In this document: one piece after another, positions 42,595 to 51,636 of the stretch
Position numbering within the stretch: the stretch's first letter is position 1
Layout of the letters: every line of letters starts with the position of its first letter
Source: Peptoclostridium acidaminophilum DSM 3953
Lineage (GTDB): Bacteria > Bacillota > Clostridia > Peptostreptococcales > Peptostreptococcaceae
Assembly: GCF_000597865.1 (NCBI RefSeq)
Contig: NZ_CP007452.1
Span: forward strand, 1,929,183 to 1,993,182
Direction: 5' to 3'
DNA length: 64,000 bases
The notes under the pieces: generated by a model
What the model was told of the DNA's origin: nothing
The model's input: only the letters and a program-made list of their open reading frames with translations
Database searches by the model: none
Program-made: the position numbers and the translations under genes

Positions 42595-43401
42595 TTAAAA
42601 ATATGCCGGATAATACTCAAGCTTTACACTGCCTCCTGATGCTCCGCTTATTCGCAGCTGGTTGTATCCCGACTCGAGAATGAACCAGAATGCGTCTCCT
42701 CCATGCTTGATGGCTGAGATCATGTTTGAAGACCCTTTTTTGCATGTGAAGTCACCGGCATTTATAACCACGCTCTCGCCGCTGCCTATGCTCCCTTGAA
42801 ACTGAAGCCATAAATTGCTGCCAAGGCACTCGAGCTTTGGGGATTCCATAGGCCCGTTCAGAGTAATGACAACATCTGTAGCCGGAGCTGTTCCCGGATT
42901 GTTATGAGTCCACTCATAAGAAGCATTGCTGACCTGTTTAGTTTCCTGCATTTTATTGATGTCATAAAAAAACGGATCTGAAAGCAAGAATTCAACGGCA
43001 AATTTGGCATAACCAGGCATGCTTTTCACAAAGTTGACCTGCTTATACACCTCTGCCATTGCTTCTCTTTCAGTTCCATCTGGAAGTATTCTTTTAAGAG
43101 TATGCTCTCCTCGTTTGCCAAAGAGCCTGCTTAGAAAGTCTATGTTCTCATAAAGCTGTTCATCCAGGCTTACTCCGCTTGGCACTTTCCCTGTTACAGA
43201 ATCCAACCCCCTAACCCACATAGGCAGCATTACCACCCTTTCTTCATAGCGCTTTTTCATCCAGCGCTTGCCGTCCTGGAATGGTATTTGTATGTTGCCG
43301 CCTCTAAGTCCGACTGTTCCTATCCCTTCAGGTACCTCGATGACTGACCAGCCTTTTGTATTTAAATCAACTCCTGCAAAGCTCCATTTCTGACCTGACA
43401 C
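42595..43401 (-). CDS. Distal tail protein (Dit-like)
   Basis: 268 residues. N-terminal FAGVDLNTKGWSVIEV followed by IPFQDGKRWMKKRYEERVVM and LSDPFFYDINKM (~155) is the pattern of siphovirus Dit proteins. The C-terminal half carries a galectin-like domain (GESVVINAGDFTCKKGS). It forms the hexameric ring at the tail tip. It follows the tape-measure gene. Confidence 0.82.
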   Translation of the reverse strand: MSGQKWSFAGVDLNTKGWSVIEVPEGIGTVGLRGGNIQIPFQDGKRWMKKRYEERVVMLPMWVRGLDSVTGKVPSGVSLDEQLYENIDFLSRLFGKRGEHTLKRILPDGTEREAMAEVYKQVNFVKSMPGYAKFAVEFLLSDPFFYDINKMQETKQVSNASYEWTHNNPGTAPATDVVITLNGPMESPKLECLGSNLWLQFQGSIGSGESVVINAGDFTCKKGSSNMISAIKHGGDAFWFILESGYNQLRISGASGGSVKLEYYPAYF

Positions 43402-43415
43402 ATTATCACCTCCCG

Positions 43416-45296
43416 TTACCCTAGCCCGTATGACTGACGAAGAAGAACTCTTCTGGTGCTATCAGGCGCCGCTTCAGGCTTTGGATTGTTGATTGTGATT
43501 TCATAGTTATTAGTGATGCTGTTATTGCCTATTTCATTATTCCCTCTATTAAAATCTGCTTTTATTCCCGCTTTTTCAAGTGATCTGGCGATGATCTCGT
43601 CCATCCTGTCAATCGGCACTACCGCTTCTTTTCCGGCTTCCCCAACTCCTATGATGCTAGGGCTGCTGAATATCCCTCCGCTTGAGTACCAGTTGACATT
43701 TAGCTTTGGCACCTGTGGTGGACTTAGGCTGAATTTGCCCTTCAGCTCAAAGTGCGGCAGCTTTATCTTGGGTATTTTTATCTCCGGTATCCTGAGATTT
43801 TTAAAGAAGTTTCTGATAGAGTCTACTGCGTTTTTCACCGTGTTCTTTGCAGCGTTTATGGGATTTTCAATAGCTGTCTTTATTCCATTCCAGACAGTTG
43901 ATGCTGTCGATTTTATGGTGCCCCAATTTTTATAGAGCGCTACACCTATAGCGATAAGCCCTGCTATGACTCCGACCGCTATACCAATAGGGCCTGTTAT
44001 TATGGCAAAGGCTCCCCCGGCTGCCGCTATAGCTCCTGATGCTGCGCCAAAGGCTGAAGATACTGCCCCGACGATTGCCACTACTTTTCCTATCACGGCG
44101 ATGACCGGTCCAATGGCTGCTGCTATCATAGCAATTTTAATTACCATGTCCTGCTGCTCTTTTGATAATCCTTGGAATCCATCGAGTAGAGGTTTAATTA
44201 CCGCAATAAGCTTTTCAAGTATAGGTATTAAAAGCTGGCCGAACTGTATACCTATCTGCTGCGCCTGCTCCTTCATTATCCTGAGCTTGTTTGTGGGGCT
44301 GTCCATTGTCCTTGCAAGGTCGCCTTGCGCGTTCTTGGTGGCCTCCATTATTGCTCCATATCTTGCCTGCACCTTTTGAGCCTCTGTCAGCTCTTCGCCT
44401 TGCTTGGCGATTCCATGTGTATAGGCATATGTCTTTATGGTTGTATCGTTAACCAGGATACCCAGCGCCTTTAGTGGCTCTGCTTCTCCTGATATACCTG
44501 ACTTTAGTTTTTCAAACGCCTCTTCCGGCTTTAGGTTATAAAAGGATGCCATGTCATATGAAAGCTGAGTCAGACTCTCTGATATTTTCAAGGACTCATC
44601 AGATGTAAGCCCCATGGATGTGAGCATGGCGTTATATGTGGCCATGCTGTTTCTAACACTATACGCGTTAAGCCCAAGAGCCTTTGATGTCTCCTCAGAC
44701 CACGCCCTGGCTTCCCCTGCCATGCTCCCCATTGCAACTTCGAAGAGGTTTTCTGATTCCACTGCTTCCATAGCCATTTTAGTGGCGGCGGTTCCTATGC
44801 CCACAATCGGCAAGGTGACAGCCGTAGAGAGCTTGCTGCCTGCCGAATACATCTTGTCACCCATGGATTTCATTTTCTCTCCAGCCTTGTCCATGCTTTC
44901 GGAGAGCTTGTGCCACGCAGAGCTTTTGATCTTGAGTTCGTTTGTTGTCTCTTTGAGCTCTTGCTGCATTTTTCCGAGCTCTGCATTGGCGTAATTTAGC
45001 TTAATCTTTAGATTTTCTGTTGCCTTGGCGTCTGCGCCCTTTTTCTCTACGCTCTCCTGATAGCTCCTGCTTAATGCCGCCACTTTTTCCTTTTGTAGCT
45101 CCACTTGCTTATTGAGGCTGTCTGATTTTAGCTTTAATTCCTCAGTAGATTTTCCAAACTCTCCGAGCTTTGAGCTTGCAGCCGCAAATTCACTCTGTAC
45201 GACCTTGAGGCTTCTTTGTATCTTACTGACTCCTTCTTGAAAACCCCTGTCATCGAGTCCTACTCTAGCAACCACGCTACTACTGTCTCTTGCCAT
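43416..45296 (-). CDS. Tail tape measure protein
   Basis: 626 residues from ATG 45296 (GGAGG upstream). A long helical N terminus (~20-140), a TP901-type minor tail core (GISGEAEPLKALGILVNDTT) and hydrophobic Ala/Ile-rich segments (~395-470) set tail length and membrane contact. The C terminus is short. Relatively short as tape measures go, predicting a tail of moderate length. Confidence 0.9.
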   Translation of the reverse strand: MARDSSSVVARVGLDDRGFQEGVSKIQRSLKVVQSEFAAASSKLGEFGKSTEELKLKSDSLNKQVELQKEKVAALSRSYQESVEKKGADAKATENLKIKLNYANAELGKMQQELKETTNELKIKSSAWHKLSESMDKAGEKMKSMGDKMYSAGSKLSTAVTLPIVGIGTAATKMAMEAVESENLFEVAMGSMAGEARAWSEETSKALGLNAYSVRNSMATYNAMLTSMGLTSDESLKISESLTQLSYDMASFYNLKPEEAFEKLKSGISGEAEPLKALGILVNDTTIKTYAYTHGIAKQGEELTEAQKVQARYGAIMEATKNAQGDLARTMDSPTNKLRIMKEQAQQIGIQFGQLLIPILEKLIAVIKPLLDGFQGLSKEQQDMVIKIAMIAAAIGPVIAVIGKVVAIVGAVSSAFGAASGAIAAAGGAFAIITGPIGIAVGVIAGLIAIGVALYKNWGTIKSTASTVWNGIKTAIENPINAAKNTVKNAVDSIRNFFKNLRIPEIKIPKIKLPHFELKGKFSLSPPQVPKLNVNWYSSGGIFSSPSIIGVGEAGKEAVVPIDRMDEIIARSLEKAGIKADFNRGNNEIGNNSITNNYEITINNPKPEAAPDSTRRVLLRQSYGLG

Positions 45297-45310
45297 TTGC
45301 ATCACCTCCT

Positions 45311-45828
45311 CTAAAACATTATGTTGTCTATGTAATCAAGCTCCTTGGTTTCATCCATTCCATGGACTACCTTGTATACTTTGAATAGAGCTTGTAGCTT
45401 CTTGGGTGTGCTGTTCCAAAACTGTTCTTCTGTCATTTTGAGCAAGTTTGTTCCCAAATAAAAAAGCCATTCCCAGTCCCAATTTCCTTGACTAGTATGG
45501 CTTTCTATTCCCCCAGCTTTTCTTCCACCTCGGGCATTGATATGTTCAAGGCTTCGTTAATTGCATTTCCTAGTCTTTCAAGATCATTAAGACCTAGCTG
45601 CTCTCCTACCTCTTTCAGGGTAGCCGATTCATTTTCAACTTTGACAGCAGCATAAATCAGCGCCCTTATTGCCTTGATTTTCATGCTCTGGAGATCTTCG
45701 AATGCCTCTCCAATGTCTCCGTAGATCTCCTCGAGTTCACAGAAAGTGTTCATGTTGAATTTGAGTTCGTACTCCTTAACTCCGAGTTTGAATTTAATAC
45801 CCTTGTTTTTTAGTTCTGATGCTTTCAA
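45311..45828 (-). CDS. Tail assembly chaperone, frameshift product (gpGT-like)
   Basis: Past the stop at 45505, the -1 frame continues without a stop as GIESHTSQGNWDWEWLFYLG and beyond, to a stop at 45311. The switch can occur in CTGGGGGAATAG at the end of gpG (a run of five G). Most long-tailed phages make such a -1 product in this position. The extended product would be ~170 residues. Confidence 0.65.
45505..45828 (-). CDS. Tail assembly chaperone (gpG-like)
   Basis: 107 residues from TTG 45828, chosen because GGAGG lies 7 nt upstream; in-frame ATGs exist up to 45855. LGVKEYELKFNMNTFCELEE is the standard N-terminal pattern of phage tail assembly chaperones upstream of the tape measure. Ends in an acidic tail with the frameshift site. 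Confidence 0.85.
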   Translation of the reverse strand: MKASELKNKGIKFKLGVKEYELKFNMNTFCELEEIYGDIGEAFEDLQSMKIKAIRALIYAAVKVENESATLKEVGEQLGLNDLERLGNAINEALNISMPEVEEKLGE

Positions 45829-45920
45829 GACATCGCCTCCAGTCATTTTCTGCACAAAAAAAGGATCTACTTTTTTATAGTAAATCCTTTTTAATATGCC
45901 AGTTTTATGTATATAACATC

Positions 45921-46325
45921 CTATTTGCTGATATTATTATCGACTTCGCTCAATTCATCTTCATCATATGCTCCGAACCAATCATGTAACTTTGCTTTTG
46001 CTTTCTTCTTTACTTCCTCATCAATATACATTGTAACTGCTAAAAGAGCCGCCATTAGGGCTGCAAAATCATCAGTATAACCAACTATTGGCATAAAGTC
46101 TGGTATCAAATCCACCGGAAAGATGAAATATCCTAATGTTCCGATTATCATAGTCTTTGCCCATGCAGGAATTGTTGGCTTTTGCAACGCATAATACAAC
46201 AACAACGCCACATAAATCACCTTGATCCCAGCCATCTTTGCAAACTTAATAATCTTTTCAAATAGTTTGGTGTCAGAATAAGCCGCAGCGTATTTTGGAT
46301 TTTTCGTTTCCTCGATTACACCCAT
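45921..46325 (-). CDS. YkvA-family DUF1232 membrane protein (prophage cargo)
   Basis: 134 residues from ATG 46325 (GGGGGG upstream). DUF1232 core: TLGYFIFPVDLIPDFMPIVGYTDD, flanked by hydrophobic helices. Not a structural phage gene; inserted between the tail tube and tail chaperone genes as a moron, with A/T-rich flanks suggesting its own promoter. Function unknown. Confidence 0.85.
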   Translation of the reverse strand: MGVIEETKNPKYAAAYSDTKLFEKIIKFAKMAGIKVIYVALLLYYALQKPTIPAWAKTMIIGTLGYFIFPVDLIPDFMPIVGYTDDFAALMAALLAVTMYIDEEVKKKAKAKLHDWFGAYDEDELSEVDNNISK

Positions 46326-46439
46326 GTTAATCCCCCCCAATATATTTAATTTATACTTGTTAATATTTATATCAATATCATACTGGTTATAAACAATATG
46401 TTTTGTAAGGTTCTGGTAGTAATCAAAGTTAGTTTATTC

Positions 46440-47009
46440 TTAAATTTGTATTGGTTCTGCCGGTACTGCTGTAAACCATGCTGTGATTATCGTTTGATCA
46501 ATTCCCGTTGCATCTTCATCTGCAATAAAGCGATAGTTTCCATCGTTATCCCTGGCAAAGAATGTTCCTTTAAGCTTTGCGCTCTTAGGCTGAGGTTTTT
46601 CCGCCTCTGTGTCGTATTCATCAGTTGCCAGCTCGAATTTTCCCTTTAGCAGCCACACATATCGGTATTTGCCGTTGTTTTTCTTGGATTTAAATCCTAG
46701 CGCCAGTGTTGGCGGCATGTCATCTTTACTTTCAATAAGCACGCCCTTAACTACCTTGGATCCTTGCAGCTTTGCCCTGCTCTCAAGCGAGAGCTGGTTG
46801 ATTTCAATTTCGACATCAACTCCTTCAAACGCAGTTATTATGTCCTCAACCGTATCATCTGAATATATGCTCTCTGAATTAGCCTTTGGTGAGAGCTTTG
46901 CACTTATAGCCCTCTCGAGCTTGGCTGGAGTGTCATAGGTTACCCCAGTATCATCATCCTTTGTCAGCAGGGCAATGTGAATATCTCTAAGTCCTATTTG
47001 TCTTGCCAT
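46440..47009 (-). CDS. Major tail tube protein
   Basis: 189 residues. MARQIGLRDIHIALLTKDD at the start and the C-terminal region (IDQTIITAWFTAVP) match phi13-type major tail proteins. It polymerises around the tape measure. Position between the tail-terminator and chaperone genes supports the call. Confidence 0.88.
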   Translation of the reverse strand: MARQIGLRDIHIALLTKDDDTGVTYDTPAKLERAISAKLSPKANSESIYSDDTVEDIITAFEGVDVEIEINQLSLESRAKLQGSKVVKGVLIESKDDMPPTLALGFKSKKNNGKYRYVWLLKGKFELATDEYDTEAEKPQPKSAKLKGTFFARDNDGNYRFIADEDATGIDQTIITAWFTAVPAEPIQI

Positions 47010-47351
47010 CTAATCGACCTCCTTTGATTCCAAATAAAAAAGTCTGATACCCTTGTGATAAAGTCCGGTATCAGATTCATAAAGATCTACCTCATCTAAT
47101 CTTTTAAATCCTGCAATAATTAGAAGGGCCTTTATGTTTTTGACTAAAGCTGTGTAATCTGTCTTTGACCACACATCTACTTGAACGTAATGCCCTGTAA
47201 AAGCCTCCGTGTCTTCTTCAAATTCTTCTCCTGACTGAAGGTACTCATGAAATGTGATGTACGTTTGTGCCGTTCCTGTATACTTTTGAAATCCTACCGG
47301 AACACCAAGGGGCTTTAATATATCAATGACCAGTTTATTAATCAAGCTCAC
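47010..47351 (-). CDS. Tail terminator/completion protein
   Basis: 113 residues. The fold-typical N terminus (LINKLVIDILKPLGVPVGFQKY) and ITFHEYLQSGE are as in small phage tail completion proteins before the tail tube. It overlaps the HK97 gp10-like gene by 14 nt. Confidence 0.78.
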   Translation of the reverse strand: MSLINKLVIDILKPLGVPVGFQKYTGTAQTYITFHEYLQSGEEFEEDTEAFTGHYVQVDVWSKTDYTALVKNIKALLIIAGFKRLDEVDLYESDTGLYHKGIRLFYLESKEVD

Positions 47352-47736
47352 CCAGCCCCCTTTCCAGCTCCTCTTTTATTACATCGTTTATCTTTTTCTT
47401 GTTCTCTAGTACAGATTTTTCCGCCCAGTGCTGAGCCGGTATCTTCGAAGTCCCCCACTCGCTAAATTTTGAATAGAAGAATTCGGAGTTATCTCCCTTA
47501 TTCGGACCTATTTTGACGAAATCCACGCCGTTTTCTTGTTCAATGTCCGATACTTTAATGTTGTCCGCCATGTGCCTTTTACTCAGCTCCGATCTTGGCG
47601 CTTTTTGCTCCATGCTCCCTTTTACAAGGTTTCCTGCTTTATCAAGAGCCTTTTTCTTGATTGTTTCTCCCTGGCTTCCAAGCTTATTGACCTTGTCTAT
47701 GAGCTCCTGCATCCCTTCCAGTTCAATCTTAGCCAC
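47338..47736 (-). CDS. HK97 gp10-like head-tail protein
   Basis: 132 residues from GTG 47736 (GGAGGTG upstream); the longer frame to 47766 has no better site. GMQELIDKVNKLG and APRSELSKRHMADNIKVS are typical of the HK97 gp10 family of tail-completion/connector proteins. Confidence 0.85.
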   Translation of the reverse strand: MAKIELEGMQELIDKVNKLGSQGETIKKKALDKAGNLVKGSMEQKAPRSELSKRHMADNIKVSDIEQENGVDFVKIGPNKGDNSEFFYSKFSEWGTSKIPAQHWAEKSVLENKKKINDVIKEELERGLGELD

Positions 47737-48055
47737 CAGGGTCCACCTCCGTCGCCTTAATCTCAATATATCTGTTCCTATATTTGATGTTATCGATAGC
47801 TGTGATGTTGTAGGCTTTGCCTTGAAACAGAATCTTCATCGTCTGGTCAAGCCCATCAAGGAATCTGATTGTAAACTTGACTGTGTTTTCCTCCTGTACC
47901 GCCTTGGCTGCGAAGTACTCCTTGCCATGCAGGTTGGAAACTGCAGCCCACACGGTTTTATAATCCTCGCATGTCTCGCTTTCAAAGCCGTTTTCATTTG
48001 CCGCATTAGTTATCCTTTGAAAGGTGATTCGATGTCTCATTTCTCCGATGCTCAC
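47729..48055 (-). CDS. Head closure protein (phage head-tail joining)
   Basis: 108 residues from GTG 48055. MRHRITFQRITNAANENGFE, then WAAVSNLHGKEYFAAKA and IRFLDGLDQTMKILFQGKAY: standard SPP1 gp16-like stopper fold. Overlaps the next gene by 8 nt. Confidence 0.87.
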   Translation of the reverse strand: MSIGEMRHRITFQRITNAANENGFESETCEDYKTVWAAVSNLHGKEYFAAKAVQEENTVKFTIRFLDGLDQTMKILFQGKAYNITAIDNIKYRNRYIEIKATEVDPGG

Positions 48056-48057
48056 TG

Positions 48058-48333
48058 CTACCACCCCTCTTTGCGATAAGCAAACATGAGCCTGGTCATG
48101 ACATCAATTAAAGCTTTTATGTCCACGTTCTCACGTTGTTCATAAAAATTAGCGATTGCATAAAGCATAGATTGTTTCACAGCCTCCGGTATCGCTGTAA
48201 ATTCCGTAACTGGATAGCGAAGTATGCCTTCACAAAGCTCTTGTGCGGCATTTATAAAATTAGCGATGAGCGTATCGTCCTCATCACCATCAACCCTTAG
48301 GTACAGCTTGGCTTCTTCAAGTGTAACGACCAA
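48058..48333 (-). CDS. Head-tail connector (gp6-like adaptor)
   Basis: 91 residues from TTG 48333 (GGAGG 8 nt upstream), or GTG 48342. TLEEAKLYLRVDGDEDDTLI and FINAAQELCEGILR are diagnostic of phage gp6-like adaptor proteins below the portal. Confidence 0.87.
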   Translation of the reverse strand: MVVTLEEAKLYLRVDGDEDDTLIANFINAAQELCEGILRYPVTEFTAIPEAVKQSMLYAIANFYEQRENVDIKALIDVMTRLMFAYRKEGW

Positions 48334-48364
48334 TACGCCCACCTCCTCTAATTATCAAAAAAAC

Positions 48365-48408
48365 AAAATGGGGATATCTGTTGTTTTCATTAATAAAAAA
48401 TCCCCATT
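48365..48408 (-). terminator. Terminator of the cargo gene 48430-49266
   Basis: AAATGGGGAT/ATCCCCATTT arms with a 24-nt loop, followed by TTTTTTT on the minus strand. Read-through is needed for downstream tail genes, so it may be partial. Confidence 0.6.
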
Positions 48409-48429
48409 TATCTGAATATTCCTTTACTT

Positions 48430-49266
48430 TTAATCCATTACAATATTCTTAATTAACCCCTTAACCTTTTTTCCTTCATTCGAATTACAATACTCATTTA
48501 GATTTTTATCGGTTAATTGAGCTGGATGAACTAAAAATCCCATTCGCTTATTAAACTCGTTACTTAGATAATCATAAAGAGTTTTTCCATTGGTTGTATT
48601 TGTCGATACTACCCCGTTGCTAATTCGAGCTGTCTTTAATAGTCTTACTATAGCTGCTTTCTGTCCACTTGCTCTATGTCCTAATAAAAGCAAAATAGCA
48701 TCTTCACTTTTCTTTTTAGTTATCCTATCAACCCATTCCGTTAAAGAGCCATCTACCCACTGCCTAAAATCAGTTGGAAAATTAGAGTCCTGAATAAATT
48801 TTATAATTTCATCAGCATCTGAATTTTCTTCTGTTCCAATACAACATAGAGCTTGTGTCATTAATACCGGGCATTCTTTTGAATTTGCCTTTATAGCTTC
48901 TAAAATTTTCCATTGTTCCTTTTCCGTATCCACAGTATCATTTATGTTTAACTTGTCATATAAACCAATTCCTATTAATAACTTTTCTAAGTTTGTTTTT
49001 AACCCCTCAAATGTGTATTTGACCTCAGATTCTCCCTCTTTTTTATCAAACTCAACATCTTTAAGATATGCTGCACAAGCTCTTAGAGATGTGCAAAAAC
49101 CACTTATGATAATCTTACACTGTCCATCGTCAAAAAGAGACCGGGTACCAACAGGTGAGTGAATCATAATAAGTTGCTTCTCTTCATCATACAATACTGG
49201 CCATTCTTTTTTCCCTACACAATCAAAATCTTTAAACCTATCTGCTACCTTATTAAAATCAAACAT
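48430..49266 (-). CDS. Uncharacterised cargo protein in the head-gene block
   Basis: 278 residues from ATG 49266 (GGAG upstream). No signature recognised. Contains Cys-rich stretches (QALCCIGTEEN, SGFCTSLRACAAYL) and a Lys/Asn-rich, lower-GC composition unlike the flanking head genes. It sits between the head-fibre and connector genes with a terminator at its end, so it is a moron. Defence is possible but unsupported. 49294-49485 upstream shows only A/T-rich sequence. Confidence 0.6.
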   Translation of the reverse strand: MFDFNKVADRFKDFDCVGKKEWPVLYDEEKQLIMIHSPVGTRSLFDDGQCKIIISGFCTSLRACAAYLKDVEFDKKEGESEVKYTFEGLKTNLEKLLIGIGLYDKLNINDTVDTEKEQWKILEAIKANSKECPVLMTQALCCIGTEENSDADEIIKFIQDSNFPTDFRQWVDGSLTEWVDRITKKKSEDAILLLLGHRASGQKAAIVRLLKTARISNGVVSTNTTNGKTLYDYLSNEFNKRMGFLVHPAQLTDKNLNEYCNSNEGKKVKGLIKNIVMD

Positions 49267-49485
49267 AATGGGTTCTCCACAACACATTAGCAATCCCTTC
49301 TTTCTAAAATCAAAAAATTATTTTCATATTTCCACCAGCTATCTTTATTATTTTAATTTTATTTCAGTAGCTTTTGTATTTCAAGGTATTAGCTATAATC
49401 GCAGGGATTTTCACCCCAAAGCTCGAATTTCCTCTTGTCTTTATGGTATCTAATCCAAAATTTCACTCCTTGGAATAATCATTCT

Positions 49486-49707
49486 TTATTCTGATACCAT
49501 AAGTCCTGCAACTTTCAGCTTAGCAAGCAAAGCATTAAAATCAACTACAAGTCCTGCGATTGTCGATGCGCTGCTATCCGCTTGGAATGCAGCAGGCGTA
49601 AAGTCAGAGGGCAGACCAACAATCTGGCCACCCTCTGCAATTTCAAGCACTCCACCTATTACCGTCTTTTCTCCGCCTTGCTCTGTATAGTTTTTTACAT
49701 TACTCAT
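49486..49707 (-). CDS. Head fibre protein (Phage_fiber_2-like)
   Basis: 73 residues from ATG 49707. The Ile/Gly-rich N terminus (EKTVIGGVLEIAEGG) and the C-terminal VVDFNALLAKLKVAGLM follow the pattern of small head-fibre/decoration proteins encoded after the capsid gene. Confidence 0.7.
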   Translation of the reverse strand: MSNVKNYTEQGGEKTVIGGVLEIAEGGQIVGLPSDFTPAAFQADSSASTIAGLVVDFNALLAKLKVAGLMVSE

Positions 49708-49716
49708 CCTGCTCAC

Positions 49717-50913
49717 CTACGCTTTCATCTGGAGAACTTTGATAGCTTCCGGAAGTGTCAGTTTTCCATCTACTCTTTGAGTCACCTTGAATCCAACCTG
49801 CCCTGTTGCCGCATAAAGCTCATTGAGTCTTTGGAATGATCTACCCTGCCTGTCTGCTATCCAGTAGTATGAAAAGTCTCCGAACGCCATGACCTTTGAT
49901 CCGGCTTCGATAGTTGGAACGTATACTGATGTTTTTACCGGCCTATTCAGGATCGTGTCTGATTCCCCAGCAACTAGAGAAGGAGTCCATAGGTACTGAC
50001 CGTTTCCATCTTTAAGCTTTCTTATCTCTTTTACCGTCGCATCATTTGTTACGAACGTGGCCTTTTCCCTGTATGGTGACTTAAGCGAATAAAAAAGGTC
50101 TATCACTTCGTCAATCTTTATAGCTGTGCTGCTTGCAGCCGTAATGCCAAGCTGAGCTCCTCCGGTTGAGTTGAAAATCCCCGTTGGCTTTCCTGATGCG
50201 TCCCCAACAAAGAAGGCCTCTTCCTCTTTTGATCCTATTCTCCTTGCGAATTCAGTGGCGATGTATTGCTCCAGGTTGAATACGCTGTCGTTTAGGAGCT
50301 CCTCTGAAATCTTTATTATAGTTCCCAGCTTGTGAGCTCCCAGGATCACTTGACCAAAAGCATCATCGCTCTCGCTGAAGGCCGCCCCCTCTTCAATCCA
50401 TGAAGCCGTCCCTTTGGAAGATACCACCGGAATCTGTCTGTCTCCGTAAGAGGTCGTGATTACTTTTGCTATGCTTCTCATGGTGTTTGCATCATTTAGA
50501 GCCCGTATGAGCGTTCTTTCAAATTCATCTGGCACAAGGTAGCCACCTTCTGAGTCGGTTCCAATCTTAAGGGCGTTTTGAACCTCGTAGCTTCCTTTGT
50601 TTCTCATCGCATTCCAGAAAGCTCTCTGATACTCATTTGAGGCTCTTCCCTGCTTTTCTGTGTCTGCATTAACGCCTGGCATTGATGTGATTGGATTGGT
50701 GGTAGCCTTTGAAAGCTCTAAATCAAGAGTTGCTTGCCTTTCCAGCCTTTCTATTTCTTTCCCAAGTGCCAATACATCTGCTTCCATTTTTTCATAGGTA
50801 GCTGTGTCTTCTACGGATAGCAGACCATTTTCACCTCTTTTGCTGTCTAAAAACGCCTTGGCAGCATCCCATACCTTTGCTCTTTTTTCTCTTAATTCTA
50901 GTACTTTATTCAT
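49717..50913 (-). CDS. HK97-fold major capsid protein
   Basis: 398 residues. The N-terminal scaffold-like delta region is helical (~1-100). SEGGYLVPDEFERTLIRALND (~120) and the E-loop/spine (GTASWIEEGAAFSESDDAFG) are the HK97 capsid signature. Preceded directly by the ClpP-like protease that removes the delta region. Confidence 0.93.
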   Translation of the reverse strand: MNKVLELREKRAKVWDAAKAFLDSKRGENGLLSVEDTATYEKMEADVLALGKEIERLERQATLDLELSKATTNPITSMPGVNADTEKQGRASNEYQRAFWNAMRNKGSYEVQNALKIGTDSEGGYLVPDEFERTLIRALNDANTMRSIAKVITTSYGDRQIPVVSSKGTASWIEEGAAFSESDDAFGQVILGAHKLGTIIKISEELLNDSVFNLEQYIATEFARRIGSKEEEAFFVGDASGKPTGIFNSTGGAQLGITAASSTAIKIDEVIDLFYSLKSPYREKATFVTNDATVKEIRKLKDGNGQYLWTPSLVAGESDTILNRPVKTSVYVPTIEAGSKVMAFGDFSYYWIADRQGRSFQRLNELYAATGQVGFKVTQRVDGKLTLPEAIKVLQMKA

Positions 50914-50925
50914 TCTGCATTCCTC

Positions 50926-51636
50926 CTATTTAAGTAGATCCAGCCTTTTGGTTAGATAGTCATATGGAGTTCCATCTGGAACCACCTTTATTTGCGCTTC
51001 ATCCTTCTTTTTCATCTTTTGGAATTTCCCCATGAAATTGTTAGTGACAGTTGCCTTGTCGAACATAAAGCCATTCATCAAGCCTTCAGGCACTGCTTCA
51101 TTCTCCGTGTAAAGCACCTTGTCACAAAATCCCATTACTTGGGCCTTATTTGCGCTCATCCAAGTTTCCCTGTCCATCATCTGTGAGATTTCTTTTCTCG
51201 AAAGGCCAGTCTTTGCTTCATATGCATTGATAATGCTCTCTTTTACCTCTGAGAGCATTTCAATTCCGCGCTTCATGTCGGCTTCCTCTCCCCAAATAAT
51301 CGTGCTCGGGTTATGGATCATGAGTATTGATGTTGGAGACATCAGCACCTCGTCTCCCGACATTGCGATAACTGATGCTGCGCTGGCTGCTATTCCGTCA
51401 ATTTTGACGCTTACCTTGCCTGTATATTCCTTCAGCATTGTATATATCTGACTGGCGGCAAAGCAGTCACCCCCCGGCGAGTTGATCCAAAGAGTTATAT
51501 CATCCTTGGCCGTTTCAAGCTCGAATCTAAATTCCTTTGGAGACACTTCGTCCTCAAACCAGCTCTCCTGGGCTATGTAGCCGTCAAGATAGAGGGTTCT
51601 TCCATCTTCATTTTTTATCCAATTCCAAAACTTCAT
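50926..51636 (-). CDS. ClpP-like prohead protease
   Basis: 236 residues. LWINSPGGDCFAASQIYTML, catalytic Ser in DGIAASAASVIAMSG and catalytic His in SILMIHNPST give the ClpP-family (S14) active site. Cleaves the capsid delta domain. The neighbours are portal and capsid genes. Confidence 0.92.
   Translation of the reverse strand: MKFWNWIKNEDGRTLYLDGYIAQESWFEDEVSPKEFRFELETAKDDITLWINSPGGDCFAASQIYTMLKEYTGKVSVKIDGIAASAASVIAMSGDEVLMSPTSILMIHNPSTIIWGEEADMKRGIEMLSEVKESIINAYEAKTGLSRKEISQMMDRETWMSANKAQVMGFCDKVLYTENEAVPEGLMNGFMFDKATVTNNFMGKFQKMKKKDEAQIKVVPDGTPYDYLTKRLDLLK

Noticed and set aside
49420-49455. Sequence resembling a conserved 16S rRNA stretch (GGTATCTAATCC)
   Set aside because: Twelve-base match only, with no rRNA context on either side.
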